A stretch of DNA of 64,000 bases from Hyphomicrobiales bacterium (GCA_025363755.1 JANYLQ010000050.1:134351-198350); one strand, 5' to 3'. Positions 53,990 through 63,612 are shown, counted from the first letter of the stretch. The notes: generated by a model from the sequence alone, not told the origin. Numbers and translations: made by a program.

Positions 53990-55204
53990 CTAAATGAGCT
54001 CCCTCAACCCCTGCGCAATTCGCGTCAGGGCCTTCTTCAAATCCATCTCGCTTGCCGCAAATGAAAGCCGCACTGACCCTGGAGCACCGAATGCCGTGCC
54101 CGGCACAATAGAAACGCCGTGTTTTTCAAGAAGCCAATCACAAAGCTGATCCGTCGTTTCAATTAGATGATTGCCCGCATGCTTTCCCAGATATGCGGAC
54201 ACATCAGGAAAAGCATAAAACGTGCCCGGAATATCGGCGATCTTCACACCATCAATCGCCCGCAAGCCCTTCAAAACCAAATCACGCCTTGCCTTATATT
54301 GCACGCGCATTTTCTCAACGTCATCGCGCGGACCTTTAAGTGCGGTGATTGCTGCACGCTGTACAAACTGATTGGCACCAGCACTGATAATACTCTGCAT
54401 ACGTCCCATGGCTTTGGCAATTGGTTCCGGCGCTGCGGCGTAGCCCAAGCGCCAACCCGTCATGGCAAAACCCTTCGAAAATCCGTTCAGGGTTATTGTG
54501 CGCTCCAGCATGCCCGGCAGCGATCCAAATGAAACCATTTCACCATCAAACAAAATATATTCGTAAATCTCATCCGAGAGCACCATAAGCTGAGGGTGAG
54601 CGCGCACCAAGACCGCAATCTCTTCCAGTTCCGCGCGTGTCCAGACTGCGCCTGTGGGATTACACGGAGAATTGAGAATGATCAGTTTAGTTTTCGCCGT
54701 TATAGCCGCCGCAATACGGGCAACAGGAACCTTATAACCCTCTTCAACGTTAGACCGCAAAACCACAGGTGTGCCTTGCGCAAATTTGACCGAACCTTCG
54801 TAAGACACCCAGTAAGGTGCCAGAATGATGACTTCGTCATCGGGACCGATCAAAGACAACACAGAATTGTTGATGGCTTGTTTGGTGCCATTGGCTAAAA
54901 CGATTTCACTGGGCCTATAATTCAACCCATTCTCCACCAGCAGTTTTTCAGCGATGGCTTCGCGTAATTCGGGGATTCCGGCAACCGGAGAATAATGTGT
55001 GAAGCCTTTATCCATTGCATCTTTTGCAGCGTCACGGATATTAAGCGGTGTGTCAAAATCAGGCTCTCCAATGGTCAGCGCCACAACATCATGGCCAAGG
55101 GCTCGAAGCTCCCGTGTACGCTGCGACATGCGAATAATAGCCCCCTCGTCTGCGGCATTGGCACGCGGCGAAATTAGGGCAAAGTGATCAATTTTAATTG
55201 TCAT
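53990..55204 (-). CDS. class I/II pyridoxal-phosphate aminotransferase (aspartate type), 404 aa
   Basis: Fold-type I aminotransferase. The cofactor Lys244 lies in LNGFSKGFAMTGWRLGY. NSPCNPTGAVW gives the Asn that contacts the PLP ring region, and DEIYEYILFDG the Asp/Tyr pair. The sequence fits the Ib group (aspartate or aspartate/prephenate aminotransferase). I chose the ATG at 55204; the frame reaches 55213 only through a TTG. It is convergent with the RND gene and divergent from the small lipoprotein gene. Exact amino acid specificity is not visible. Confidence 0.93.
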   Translation of the reverse strand: MTIKIDHFALISPRANAADEGAIIRMSQRTRELRALGHDVVALTIGEPDFDTPLNIRDAAKDAMDKGFTHYSPVAGIPELREAIAEKLLVENGLNYRPSEIVLANGTKQAINNSVLSLIGPDDEVIILAPYWVSYEGSVKFAQGTPVVLRSNVEEGYKVPVARIAAAITAKTKLIILNSPCNPTGAVWTRAELEEIAVLVRAHPQLMVLSDEIYEYILFDGEMVSFGSLPGMLERTITLNGFSKGFAMTGWRLGYAAAPEPIAKAMGRMQSIISAGANQFVQRAAITALKGPRDDVEKMRVQYKARRDLVLKGLRAIDGVKIADIPGTFYAFPDVSAYLGKHAGNHLIETTDQLCDWLLEKHGVSIVPGTAFGAPGSVRLSFAASEMDLKKALTRIAQGLRELI

Positions 55205-55282
55205 AATAACCAAAAGCTATGCCAGCTTATGCTTGCCGCGTCGAGGTCATCCGGACTAAAACAAGTTTTTAAGTGAGGCTCA

Positions 55283-55645
55283 ATGAAACATATCTTTATT
55301 TTAGTCGCCTTTGCACTTGTTCTGGCAGGCTGTTCTCAATCAACATCTGGTGTTCGCATCACCCAGGGAGTGCCCCAAGTTTCACCTGCGGTTGTCCAAG
55401 CAGCGCCAAAATCTGAACCTGTGTTTTACAACGGTAAGGTCTATCAAATTAATTTCGCACCGGATCCATCAGGCGGCTACGCCATGGCTGTTTCAGGAAT
55501 GTCAGCGGCCCAACAAAAAGATGCTGTAGCAGTTTCCACATCGTCGCTGCGCCAATTTGCTTGCAAGGAAAAACAAAGCGGCAAACTTCTAACCCAGCCG
55601 GTCTATAGCGATAGTAAATGGCGCATGACCGCACATTGCGTTTAA
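55283..55645 (+). CDS. small lipoprotein of unknown function, 120 aa
   Basis: A lipoprotein signal (KHIFILVAFALVLAGCSQS) has lipobox LAGC with Cys17 as the lipidated residue. The mature part has a short Ser/Thr/Val linker and a compact domain with two Cys (FACKEK and AHCV at the end) that could form a disulphide. I do not recognise the family. It starts 16 bp before the first cyclopropane synthase gene, so it is likely co-transcribed with it. Confidence 0.75.
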   Translation: MKHIFILVAFALVLAGCSQSTSGVRITQGVPQVSPAVVQAAPKSEPVFYNGKVYQINFAPDPSGGYAMAVSGMSAAQQKDAVAVSTSSLRQFACKEKQSGKLLTQPVYSDSKWRMTAHCV

Positions 55646-55660
55646 ACTTGAGGTTCATCT

Positions 55661-56884
55661 ATGATCTTAGACCGCGTCATTAAAACATTGATCCACAAAG
55701 GTGATCTGACAGTCACCGACTGGAATGGAAAGACCACGCGTTATGGCGATGGAACCTTGCCAAAATCCCACGTTAAATTTCAAAGCAGAGCAGCGGCACT
55801 CAAAGTGGCCCTTGATCCTGATTTGCATTTGGGGGAAGTGATCACCGATGGCGAACTCACCGTTGAACAGGGAAGTATCCGCGATTTTATTTTACTTCTG
55901 ATGCAAAATGTTGGCACTGGCCAAACCAACCATCCACTCCACCGCGTGGCCTACCGCGCCCGGCTGCTGTTGCGGCGTGTCTATCAGCACAATCCCGTAG
56001 GTAAAGCTGAAAAAAACATTACCCATCATTATGACATCAACGGCGAGATTTATGATCTATTCTTGGATAAAGATCGCCAATATTCTTGCGCTTTTTATGA
56101 AACAGAAGATGCGACTCTTGAGGAAGCCCAACTCGCAAAGAAACGCCACTTAGCGGCCAAGCTTGGCATTAAACCTGGAATGAAAGTCTTGGATATTGGC
56201 TCCGGCTGGGGCGGCATGGGGCTTTATCTAGCGCAATATTGTGGTGCTGACGTAACGGGCGTAACTCTTTCACACGAGCAACATGAACTCAGCAATAAAC
56301 GCGCGGCAGAAATGGGCTTGGCGCAGCAAGCACGTTTCCTTTTAAAAGACTATCGAGCACTTGATGAACAGTTTGACCGTATCGTTTCCGTTGGCATGTT
56401 TGAACACGTTGGGGTTGGCCACTACGCCGAATTCTTCAAAAAAATAGCAACTCTTTTAAAGCCTGATGGCGCAGCAGTGCTCCACTCTATCAACCGCGCC
56501 GACGGCCCTGGCATTACTGGCGCGTGGATTCAAAAGTACATTTTCCCCGGCGGCTATGTGCCTTCGTTGTCCGAAGTTATCCCGCATATGGAGCGGGAGA
56601 AACTCTACATCACCGATATTGAAATTCTGCGCATGCACTATGCACGGACATTGAAGGAATGGGGCAGGCGCTTTACGGCCAATCACAAACGGGCAGCTGA
56701 AATTTATGATGAGCGCTTTTGCAGGATGTGGGATTTTTATTTGGCAGGCTCTGAAGGTTCGTTTCTTTATGCTGAGATGAACAATTTCCAAATCCAGTTC
56801 AGCAAAAACCAACACGCCTTGCCCTACACACGCAATTATATAGAGGCGGAAGAAGAGCGACTACGCAAGTTAGAGAAGAGCTAA
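55661..56884 (+). CDS. cfa: cyclopropane-fatty-acyl-phospholipid synthase, first of two, 407 aa
   Basis: SAM-dependent enzyme that adds a methylene group to unsaturated phospholipid acyl chains. N-terminal lipid-binding region (about 1-115), then the HHYDINGEIYDLFLDKDRQYSCAF segment in two parts (HHYDINGEIYDLFL, RQYSCAF). The SAM site VLDIGSGWGGMGLYL (176-190) and VSVGMFEHVG follow, and near the end MHYARTLKEWGRRF and FQIQFSK. Length is usual. The downstream gene at 56996 is a close paralogue. AACTTGAGG precedes the ATG. Confidence 0.94.
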   Translation: MILDRVIKTLIHKGDLTVTDWNGKTTRYGDGTLPKSHVKFQSRAAALKVALDPDLHLGEVITDGELTVEQGSIRDFILLLMQNVGTGQTNHPLHRVAYRARLLLRRVYQHNPVGKAEKNITHHYDINGEIYDLFLDKDRQYSCAFYETEDATLEEAQLAKKRHLAAKLGIKPGMKVLDIGSGWGGMGLYLAQYCGADVTGVTLSHEQHELSNKRAAEMGLAQQARFLLKDYRALDEQFDRIVSVGMFEHVGVGHYAEFFKKIATLLKPDGAAVLHSINRADGPGITGAWIQKYIFPGGYVPSLSEVIPHMEREKLYITDIEILRMHYARTLKEWGRRFTANHKRAAEIYDERFCRMWDFYLAGSEGSFLYAEMNNFQIQFSKNQHALPYTRNYIEAEEERLRKLEKS

Positions 56885-56995
56885 GTTTAACGCTTTAGGC
56901 CAATTAACCTTAAATCTGCGCAGAATCTTGCTGTTTTCGGAACTTCATGCTTAATAAGGCGTTAAGTCTTTGGCTTTCATTGCTTGAGGTTTAGA

Positions 56996-58243
56996 ATGGT
57001 TCTGGAACGCATTCTTTCGTCTTTGGTAAAGCAGGGCAACCTGATTGTTACCGATTGGAACGGGCATGTGCGCAAATATGGCGACGGCAACGCCCCAACA
57101 TCCCATATCAAATTTAAGTCAGCTGCTGCCGCACGTCGCATGGCGATAGATCCCGACCTTTATATTGGCGAGAGCTATATGGATGGCAGCCTTCAAATTT
57201 TAGAAGGCACGATTGCCGATTTTATTGACTTGGCGATGAAAAACGTTGGCACAACAAATTACCATCCTGTACATCGCGCATTAGACCGAGCCCGCATGGC
57301 GTTGCGTCGTATTCACCAACATAATCCAGTGGGTAAAGCAAAAGAGAATGTCGCCCATCATTATGATCTATCCGGTTCGATCTATGATTTGTTTTTGGAT
57401 CGAGATCGGCAATATTCCTGTGCATATTTTGAAACCAAAAAGTCAACTTTAGAAGATGCCCAACTGGCCAAGAAACGCCATCTTGCCGCCAAGCTTGATA
57501 TCAAATCTGGAATGAAGGTTTTAGATATTGGTTCGGGCTGGGGTGGCCTCGGCCTCTATCTCGCAGAAGTCTGTGGTGCGGAAGTCACAGGTGTCACTTT
57601 ATCAGAAGAGCAGTTCAAGCTTTCAAACGAACGCGCCCATCAACGCGGCATCAAAGGCCACACGCAGTTTTTGCTCAAAGACTACCGCGAACTCGAAGGC
57701 CCATTTGACCGCATCGTTTCGGTCGGCATGTTTGAGCATGTTGGCATCGGCCATTTTCCAGAATTCTTCTCAAAAGTTGCATCATTGTTGAAAGATGATG
57801 GCGCGGCGGTTTTGCATTCCATCAATCGCTCCAATGGTCCAGGCGCAACCAGCGCTTGGATTAAGAAATACATTTTCCCTGGTGGATATGTTCCTGCACT
57901 GTCCGAGGTGCTGCCACATCTTGAGCACGCTGGGCTCTATGTCACCGACATCGAAATTCTGCGCCTGCATTATGCCGAAACATTGAAAGAGTGGGGCCAT
58001 CGCTTTGCCGCCAATCGCGCCAAGGCCGCAGAAATTTACGACGAACGTTTTTGCCGCATGTGGGAGTTTTATTTGGCAGCATCTGAAATGGCATTCCGAT
58101 ATTCCGGCATGAACAATTTCCAGATTCAATTTGGCAAAGATCAGAATGTGTTGCCGTTGACTCGCGACTACATTCACGACCAAGAAAATAGGTTGCGGAA
58201 GATCGAAGCAAAGACGCCCTTGTTGAAAATGGTAGGCAAGTGA
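56996..58243 (+). CDS. cyclopropane-fatty-acyl-phospholipid synthase, second of two, 415 aa
   Basis: Same domain order as the upstream copy: HHYDLSGSIYDLFLDRDRQ, SAM site VLDIGSGWGGLGLYL, VSVGMFEHVG and LHYAETLKEWGHRF. The two proteins agree in most positions over their full length, so this is a recent-looking tandem duplication. The region before this gene (56885-56995) could hold its own promoter. The ATG at 56996 has GAGG six bases upstream; the frame reaches 56984 only with a TTG. A specialised role, such as a different chain position or growth phase, is possible but not shown. Confidence 0.93.
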   Translation: MVLERILSSLVKQGNLIVTDWNGHVRKYGDGNAPTSHIKFKSAAAARRMAIDPDLYIGESYMDGSLQILEGTIADFIDLAMKNVGTTNYHPVHRALDRARMALRRIHQHNPVGKAKENVAHHYDLSGSIYDLFLDRDRQYSCAYFETKKSTLEDAQLAKKRHLAAKLDIKSGMKVLDIGSGWGGLGLYLAEVCGAEVTGVTLSEEQFKLSNERAHQRGIKGHTQFLLKDYRELEGPFDRIVSVGMFEHVGIGHFPEFFSKVASLLKDDGAAVLHSINRSNGPGATSAWIKKYIFPGGYVPALSEVLPHLEHAGLYVTDIEILRLHYAETLKEWGHRFAANRAKAAEIYDERFCRMWEFYLAASEMAFRYSGMNNFQIQFGKDQNVLPLTRDYIHDQENRLRKIEAKTPLLKMVGK

Positions 58244-58247
58244 CGCA

Positions 58248-59558
58248 CTAGTTCCACAGCCGATCCACCCAATCGCGTGTCCGAAACCAATAGCCAATAA
58301 GTGGCAGAAACCATGTTGACCCCGTGTAGAGTGGGTGCGAGGGGAATTCGGATTGATCATAGGCGCAGACTCTGTTGACCTTACCCAAAATCTTCAACGC
58401 GGTTTGATGGCCGAGATAGCTCATCATCGCAACACCGGAACCGTTGCAGCCCAGCGCATAATGAAGCCCGTCAAATTTGCCCATATGTGGAAGCTCATCC
58501 AACGTGAAAGCCACATTGCCAGTCCATGAATGAGTAATTTTTGTGCCTTTCAACTGCGGAAAACGATCAATCATAAATTGATAGAGCAGGGGTGCCGTCG
58601 TCACCGGATCTGTGTGTCCAAACTTGGCACGGCCACCAAATATCAAGCGCTTGCCATCAGGCGACATGCGGTAATAGGTGAGAACGCGGCGGGTATCTGC
58701 AAAGCTGCGATTGCGTGGTGAAAGCGACGCAGCCAAATCTGCTGGCAACTCTTCTGTCGCGATAATATATGAACCCACCGGAACGACGCGGCGCCTCAAC
58801 TGCGGCGTCACTCCGCCGGTATACCCATTCGTCGCGATGACCACCTCGCCAGCCCGCGCTACACCGCGCGGTGTGGTCAACACCCAGCTGCTGTCTGCAT
58901 TTTGTGAAAGGCCAGTTACTTCTGTGTGAGAGGCAATCGAAACGCCCGCCTTCAACGCCAACCCGAGCAGAGCTTTATAATAAAGTGCCGGCTGCAAATG
59001 CGCCGCACGCCCCACTACCATTCCGCCAAAATAATAGTCAGATCCAATCTCGGCGCGCTGCGCCTCACGCGGCACGATGTAGGAATCCGAATGTGCTTCG
59101 GCATTCAGCAAGGCCACTTTCTTTGCCATGTCATCAAAATGACTTTGGCACCAGGCACCCAAAAAATATCCGCGCTTGTGCCAGCCACATTCGATCCTCT
59201 CACGCGCGATCAAATTTTCAATGTGCGTAAACGCATCCGCCGCATCATTCAAAAACGGCGCGGCCTGATCGGCTGTCATGGGCTTTGACATATAGCGCTT
59301 GCCAACATTCACCCCACCCGAAACCATGCCGCCATTGCGCGTCGACGCGCCAAAGCCAGGCTCTGCCGCGTCGAGAACCAAAACTTCAACGCCCTGTCTG
59401 GCTAACTCCAAAGCCGCTGATAGACCCGTGTAACCTGCCCCCACAATGGCCACGCTAATATCTTTTGGCAGTGCGATTTCCGGCAAGGCTTGTGGCGTAT
59501 AATCTTCCCACCAAAAGGGGCGAGCTTTGAAATCTTTGTGAAATATTGCGGTGTCCAT
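58248..59558 (-). CDS. FAD-dependent amine/amino acid oxidase (DAO family, PuuB-like), 436 aa
   Basis: The FAD-binding fold starts at VAIVGAGYTGLSAALELARQG (about residue 36), with GASTRNGGMVSGG matching the gamma-glutamylputrescine oxidase group. Later VVIATNGYTGGV and the C-terminal flavin-contact segment LGCNGSGVAMMSYLG. An N-terminal FWWEDY sequence is also typical of this group. It probably oxidises a C-N bond of a polyamine conjugate or amino acid, with no neighbouring gene that would fix the substrate. It is convergent with the second cyclopropane synthase gene (4-bp gap). Confidence 0.88.
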   Translation of the reverse strand: MDTAIFHKDFKARPFWWEDYTPQALPEIALPKDISVAIVGAGYTGLSAALELARQGVEVLVLDAAEPGFGASTRNGGMVSGGVNVGKRYMSKPMTADQAAPFLNDAADAFTHIENLIARERIECGWHKRGYFLGAWCQSHFDDMAKKVALLNAEAHSDSYIVPREAQRAEIGSDYYFGGMVVGRAAHLQPALYYKALLGLALKAGVSIASHTEVTGLSQNADSSWVLTTPRGVARAGEVVIATNGYTGGVTPQLRRRVVPVGSYIIATEELPADLAASLSPRNRSFADTRRVLTYYRMSPDGKRLIFGGRAKFGHTDPVTTAPLLYQFMIDRFPQLKGTKITHSWTGNVAFTLDELPHMGKFDGLHYALGCNGSGVAMMSYLGHQTALKILGKVNRVCAYDQSEFPSHPLYTGSTWFLPLIGYWFRTRDWVDRLWN

Positions 59559-59677
59559 GATGGTTCAGGCTACATCAAAGCACTGACTTTGCAAGGCTGG
59601 CAGTCTGAATTGCCTCTCGACCTGCGACACACAATCGACTAATTAGCTGCTCTAGGGCAGTGAAAGTGGAGATTCTC

Positions 59678-60283
59678 GTGAGCAATTTTTCAAAAATGAA
59701 ATGCGGTGCTTTTGCCATTGCGGCCTTGGCCATGATGTCAGTTTCTGCCTCAGCCATGAAAGTTGTCGTGGTAATCAGCAAAGTTAGCCAGCACATGACG
59801 GTCACCGTCGATGGCCAACAGCAATATAATTGGCTCGTTTCCACAGGTGGTGCGGGTTATGAAACGCCATCAGGCACATTCCATCCATTCCGCATGGAGA
59901 AGGAACACTTCTCGAAGGAATGGGACGATGCGCCAATGCCCTATTCAATGTTCTTCACTGGCGAAGGCCATGCCATTCATGGCAGCTATCACATAAAGCG
60001 TTTGGGCACGCGCGCCTCTCATGGCTGTGTTCGTTTAGCGCCAGAAAACGCGGCCACTCTTTTTGCTTTGGTTGAAAAAGCAGGATTCAAGAACAGCACT
60101 TTCACCATCAACGGCGGTCTTTTTGATTTTGGCAATACATCGGCTGATCGTGGCTTGTTTAACGATACACCACGCGAGCCGTTCCACTTCTTCTGGCAAG
60201 CGAATAAACCAAAACCCCAGCCAGCTGATTTAAGCACGAAGAAGAAAAAGAAGTTCAAATCAATCATACCAACAAGCGGCTAA
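59678..60283 (+). CDS. L,D-transpeptidase (YkuD family), 201 aa
   Basis: Signal peptide (about 1-26), then one YkuD domain: VVVVISKVSQHMTVTVDG, ETPSGTFHPFRME, GEGHAIHGSYHIKRLG and the active site ASHGCVRLAPENA with catalytic Cys117 and the preceding His. Such enzymes link peptidoglycan stems or anchor proteins to the wall. The C-terminal tail is basic (KKKKKFK). I chose the GTG at 59678 with GGAG six bases upstream. The frame also offers a GTG at 59660 and an ATG at 59696. Located in the periplasm, next to aspS. Confidence 0.9.
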   Translation: MSNFSKMKCGAFAIAALAMMSVSASAMKVVVVISKVSQHMTVTVDGQQQYNWLVSTGGAGYETPSGTFHPFRMEKEHFSKEWDDAPMPYSMFFTGEGHAIHGSYHIKRLGTRASHGCVRLAPENAATLFALVEKAGFKNSTFTINGGLFDFGNTSADRGLFNDTPREPFHFFWQANKPKPQPADLSTKKKKKFKSIIPTSG

Positions 60284-60367
60284 ATAGCCTCTTTTTCAGT
60301 ACAACTGCCGAACCTTGACAAATCGTTGGGCGCATGCGCTTTAGCGCCAAAATCAAGGAATTTTATA

Positions 60368-62155
60368 ATGACTCACGCCTATCGCAGCCACAAATGTGGT
60401 GATCTTCGCGCCCAACATGCTGGCAGCGAAACCCGTCTTTCGGGCTGGGTGCACCGCGTGCGTGACCATGGCGGCGTTTTGTTTCTTGATGTGCGCGATC
60501 ACTATGGCCTAACCCAAGTGGTGGCAGACCCTGCTTCCCCCGCCTTTAAAATAGCCGAGACTTTACGCAGCGAATGGGTTGTGCGCATTGATGGCAAAGT
60601 GCGCGTGCGCCTTGCTGGCACTGAAAATAAAGATATGCCCACAGGCGACATTGAAGTTTACGCCACCGAGATTGAAGTTTTATCTCAGGCTGCTGAATTG
60701 CCATTGCCCGTGTTTGGTGACACAGAATATCCTGAAGACATTCGCTTGAAATATCGCTTCCTCGATTTGCGTAGGGACCGCATTCACGCCAACATCATGA
60801 AGCGTGGCAGCATCATCAATTCGCTGCGCCGCCGCATGGTGGATCAAGGCTTCTTCGAATTCCAGACGCCAATCCTCACAGCATCATCGCCTGAAGGTGC
60901 GCGAGATTATCTGGTGCCAAGCCGTGTGCATCCCGGCAAGTTCTATGCGTTGCCGCAAGCCCCACAGCAGTTCAAACAATTGATCATGATGAGCGGCTTT
61001 GATCGCTATTTCCAAATCGCCCCATGTTTTCGCGACGAAGATGCGCGCGCAGATCGTAGCCCCGGCGAATTCTATCAGCTCGATATTGAAATGAGCTTTG
61101 TGACACAGGAAGATGTGTTCAATGCTGTTGAACCCGTGCTGCGCGGCGTGTTTGAAGAGTTTGGCAATGGCTTGCCAGTGACACAAAAATTCCCGCATAT
61201 CGCATTCAAAGATTCGGTACGTTGGTATGGCACAGATAAGCCCGATTTGCGCAACCCGATTAAAATGCAAAACGTAACCGAACATTTCGCAGGCTCTGGC
61301 TTCAAAGTGTTCGCTGGCATGATTGCCAATGATCCTAAAGTTGAGGTTTGGGCGATACCTGCAGAAACTGGCGGTTCGCGGGCTTTTTGTGATCGCATGA
61401 ATGCATGGGCGCAACAGCAGGGTCAGCCGGGTCTTGGATATATCATGTATCGCGAAGAAGATACCCAATTGGTTGGGGCAGGGCCGATTGCGAAGAACAT
61501 TGGACCAGAGCGAACAGAAGCTATCCGTGCTCACTTTAACTTGCACCAGAACGATGCAATTTTTTTCGTGGCAGGGCAGCCATCAAAGATATACAAGTTC
61601 GCAGGTGAAGCACGCACTAAGATCGGTCAAGATACCAACCGTATAGAACAGAACTGTTTTAAGTTCTGCTGGATCGTTGATTTCCCCATGTATGAGTGGA
61701 ACGAAGAAGACAAGAAGATCGACTTCTCGCACAATCCATTTTCTATGCCACAAGGCGGCCTTGATGCGTTGAACAACCAAGACCCGCTCACCATCAATGC
61801 CTATCAATATGACATCGTATGCAATGGCGTGGAGCTTTCATCAGGTGCCATCCGCAACCATCGCCCCGAAGTGATGAAGAAGGCCTTTGAGTTGGCGGGC
61901 TATTCAGAGGAAGTTCTGCTCGAAAAATTCGGCGGCATGTACCGCGCTTTCCAATTCGGCGCTCCCCCCCATGGCGGAATTGCACCGGGTGTAGACCGCA
62001 TCGTCATGTTGCTCTGCAACGAGCCCAACATACGTGAAGTTGTATTGTTCCCGATGAATCAACAAGCAGAGGATTTGTTGATGTCAGCACCCTCATCGGC
62101 AACCCCAAAACAGTTGCGAGAACTCCACATCAGGCTGAATTTACCGGAAAATTAA
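60368..62155 (+). CDS. aspS: aspartyl-tRNA synthetase, 595 aa
   Basis: Class IIb synthetase. N-terminal anticodon-binding OB domain ([21 protein letters not shown]), class II motif 2 ([21 protein letters not shown]), the bacterial GAD insertion, and motif 3 ([14 protein letters not shown]). Length is that of the bacterial type. I chose the ATG at 60368, which gives the usual [14 protein letters not shown] start; the frame reaches 60326 with extra residues. Whether it is discriminating or also charges tRNA-Asn cannot be told here. It lies between two L,D-transpeptidase genes. Confidence 0.97.
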   Translation: MTHAYRSHKCGDLRAQHAGSETRLSGWVHRVRDHGGVLFLDVRDHYGLTQVVADPASPAFKIAETLRSEWVVRIDGKVRVRLAGTENKDMPTGDIEVYATEIEVLSQAAELPLPVFGDTEYPEDIRLKYRFLDLRRDRIHANIMKRGSIINSLRRRMVDQGFFEFQTPILTASSPEGARDYLVPSRVHPGKFYALPQAPQQFKQLIMMSGFDRYFQIAPCFRDEDARADRSPGEFYQLDIEMSFVTQEDVFNAVEPVLRGVFEEFGNGLPVTQKFPHIAFKDSVRWYGTDKPDLRNPIKMQNVTEHFAGSGFKVFAGMIANDPKVEVWAIPAETGGSRAFCDRMNAWAQQQGQPGLGYIMYREEDTQLVGAGPIAKNIGPERTEAIRAHFNLHQNDAIFFVAGQPSKIYKFAGEARTKIGQDTNRIEQNCFKFCWIVDFPMYEWNEEDKKIDFSHNPFSMPQGGLDALNNQDPLTINAYQYDIVCNGVELSSGAIRNHRPEVMKKAFELAGYSEEVLLEKFGGMYRAFQFGAPPHGGIAPGVDRIVMLLCNEPNIREVVLFPMNQQAEDLLMSAPSSATPKQLRELHIRLNLPEN

Positions 62156-62221
62156 CCGTCTTTTATTGATGAATCGGTAGCAATTGATTATTACGGCCCT
62201 GTAATTTCAAGAGGTTCATCC

Positions 62222-63073
62222 ATGTTGAATAGATTTTTTGCGGCGGCCATTGCTGCAACGGTGGTCTTTGCCGCATTGCCATCCGCTAACAGCGCGACGC
62301 CGACAGACGTTACAGACAGCGCGCTTATTCTGAAAAAGAAAAAGGCCGCCGATTTAAAAGCGCTAGAGGCAGAGCGTGTTGCACTTGAGATGAAAATCCA
62401 AAAAGCGCGCAAAGCTGTAAATGCAAATTTGACAACAGGTTCAATTGCGCCCGTCCAAACCAAGAAGAAATCAATCGCGATCAAGACATCAGCGGCCCAA
62501 GTGCCTCAAGCCCGCACGTGTACCAATTTCCTGCAATGCCTCTTCGGCAGTAGACATCGCAACGTCAATGTACAGCAGGCAAGCTTGGGCAAAGCGCCAG
62601 GCATTGTGATGTCTGGCAAAACCAGCAGCCAAATTGTTGATTGGAACGAAACCAAATATCCAGTGGGTTCACTCATCGTCAAAACGCCTGAACGTGCTTT
62701 GTATTTTGTATCAGGCAAGGGCGAAGCCATCCGTTATGCCGTTGGCGTTGGCCGCGAAGGCATGCAATGGAGCGGCAATTCTTCGATCGTCTCGAAACAA
62801 GAATGGCCAAGCTGGACTCCGCCACAAGTGATGATCGAACGAGAAGCCTTGAAGGGACATATTATTCCGCCATTCATGGAAGGTGGCCCCGGCAATCCAC
62901 TGGGTGCGCGCGCTATGTATATCGGAGGTCGCTTGTACCGCGTCCACGGCACCAACAATGAAGCCTCAATCGGCGGTGCTGTTTCATCCGGCTGCATCCG
63001 CATGATGAATGCCGACGTGATCGATCTTTATGATCGCGTAAAAGTAGGCGCGAAAATTTACGTCTATCAATAA
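62222..63073 (+). CDS. L,D-transpeptidase (YkuD family), second, 283 aa
   Basis: Signal peptide at residues 1-25 (FFAAAIAATVVFAALPSANS core), then a Lys/Ala-rich helix (about 38-67), a basic linker and one YkuD domain ending in VHGTNNEASIGGAVSSGCIR with catalytic Cys258 and His242. The WPSWTPPQVMIER and GGPGNPLGARAMYIGG segments match the larger, ErfK-like group, which differs from the shorter enzyme upstream. AAGAGG lies seven bases before the ATG. A wall cross-linking or Braun-type anchoring role is known for the family. Confidence 0.92.
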   Translation: MLNRFFAAAIAATVVFAALPSANSATPTDVTDSALILKKKKAADLKALEAERVALEMKIQKARKAVNANLTTGSIAPVQTKKKSIAIKTSAAQVPQARTCTNFLQCLFGSRHRNVNVQQASLGKAPGIVMSGKTSSQIVDWNETKYPVGSLIVKTPERALYFVSGKGEAIRYAVGVGREGMQWSGNSSIVSKQEWPSWTPPQVMIEREALKGHIIPPFMEGGPGNPLGARAMYIGGRLYRVHGTNNEASIGGAVSSGCIRMMNADVIDLYDRVKVGAKIYVYQ

Positions 63074-63102
63074 GATTTTTTACGCCCCGCTCAATATTTA
63101 TC

Positions 63103-63188
63103 CGTCACCCCAGCGAAGGCTGGGGTCCAGCTAGCAACAAATTGAAATTTACAAGGAAAGCTGGATGCCAGCGTCCGCTGGCATGACG
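63103..63188. repeat. 86-bp nested palindromic intergenic repeat
   Basis: Outer ends CGTCA and TGACG. Inside lie two hairpins, ACCCCAGC-GAAG-GCTGGGGT and ATGCCAGC-GTCC-GCTGGCAT, and inner arms CCAGCT/AGCTGG. Repeats of this plan are widespread between genes in Alphaproteobacteria. A shorter relative with the same end bases lies at 63844-63877. Confidence 0.8.
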
Positions 63189-63220
63189 ATTAAAAAAATG
63201 AAACTAGAATCGAGAAATGA

Positions 63221-63253
63221 AAAACCCCGGAGGCGAAAGCCATCCGGGGTTTT
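63221..63253 (-). terminator. intrinsic terminator of the Lys/Ala-rich minigene
   Basis: An 11-bp stem (63221-63231 with 63243-63253) with an inner GGC-GAAA-GCC hairpin and a run of five T on the minus strand at its end. It lies 28 bp beyond the stop of the 63282 gene. The mirrored T-run suggests it may also act on the + strand. Confidence 0.85.
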
Positions 63254-63281
63254 GACTCTTTAAAAAAGAGCGCTGGAAGAA

Positions 63282-63386
63282 TTACTTCTTCTTAGCAGCA
63301 GCCTTCTTCTTTGCAGCAGGCTTCTTAGCAGCCTTCTTTGCAGCTTTCTTAGCAGGTTTTTTCGCAGCTTTTTTCGCAGCAGCCAT
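63282..63386 (-). CDS. 34-residue Lys/Ala/Pro-rich histone H1-like peptide
   Basis: A tiny gene of 34 codons made only of Met, Ala (15), Lys (16) and Pro (2), in blocks such as AAKKPAKKAAKK. A strong ribosome site (AGGAGAG) sits six bases before the ATG and an intrinsic terminator follows, so it is a real transcription unit, not a chance frame. Short repeats of this composition occur in bacterial histone H1-like (HC1-type) tails that bind DNA or RNA. A nucleoid or ribosome role is therefore possible. With no other domain, this minimal form is unusual and its function is unknown. Repetitive codons invite length variation. Confidence 0.8.
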   Translation of the reverse strand: MAAAKKAAKKPAKKAAKKAAKKPAAKKKAAAKKK

Positions 63387-63598
63387 AGTGTTCTCTCCTA
63401 GAGATTGATTGTTAATGCCCCACAACGCAGGCCGTACAGACTTGTAACAAACGTCAACAGAAATATATTTTTTTGTTTTCGCTCGTAACTGAAAACATAT
63501 CTGAACCCGTTTGTGTGATTCGGCAATATGCCGACTACATCTTGTGTATCGCGCTCACATGACTAACAAATGGTAAATAATTTCAGGTTCGAAAGTTG

Positions 63599-63612
63599 AT
63601 CAGTATACTGAT
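63599..63612. repeat. 14-bp perfect palindrome, first of two
   Basis: ATCAGTATACTGAT is a perfect palindrome, extended by GAA to an 17-bp unit that recurs at 63663 with one mismatch. The centres are 64 bp apart. It looks like a protein-binding site. Confidence 0.7.

Noticed and set aside
63103-63188. CRISPR-like array
   Set aside because: It is a single nested palindrome with no regular repeat-spacer series.
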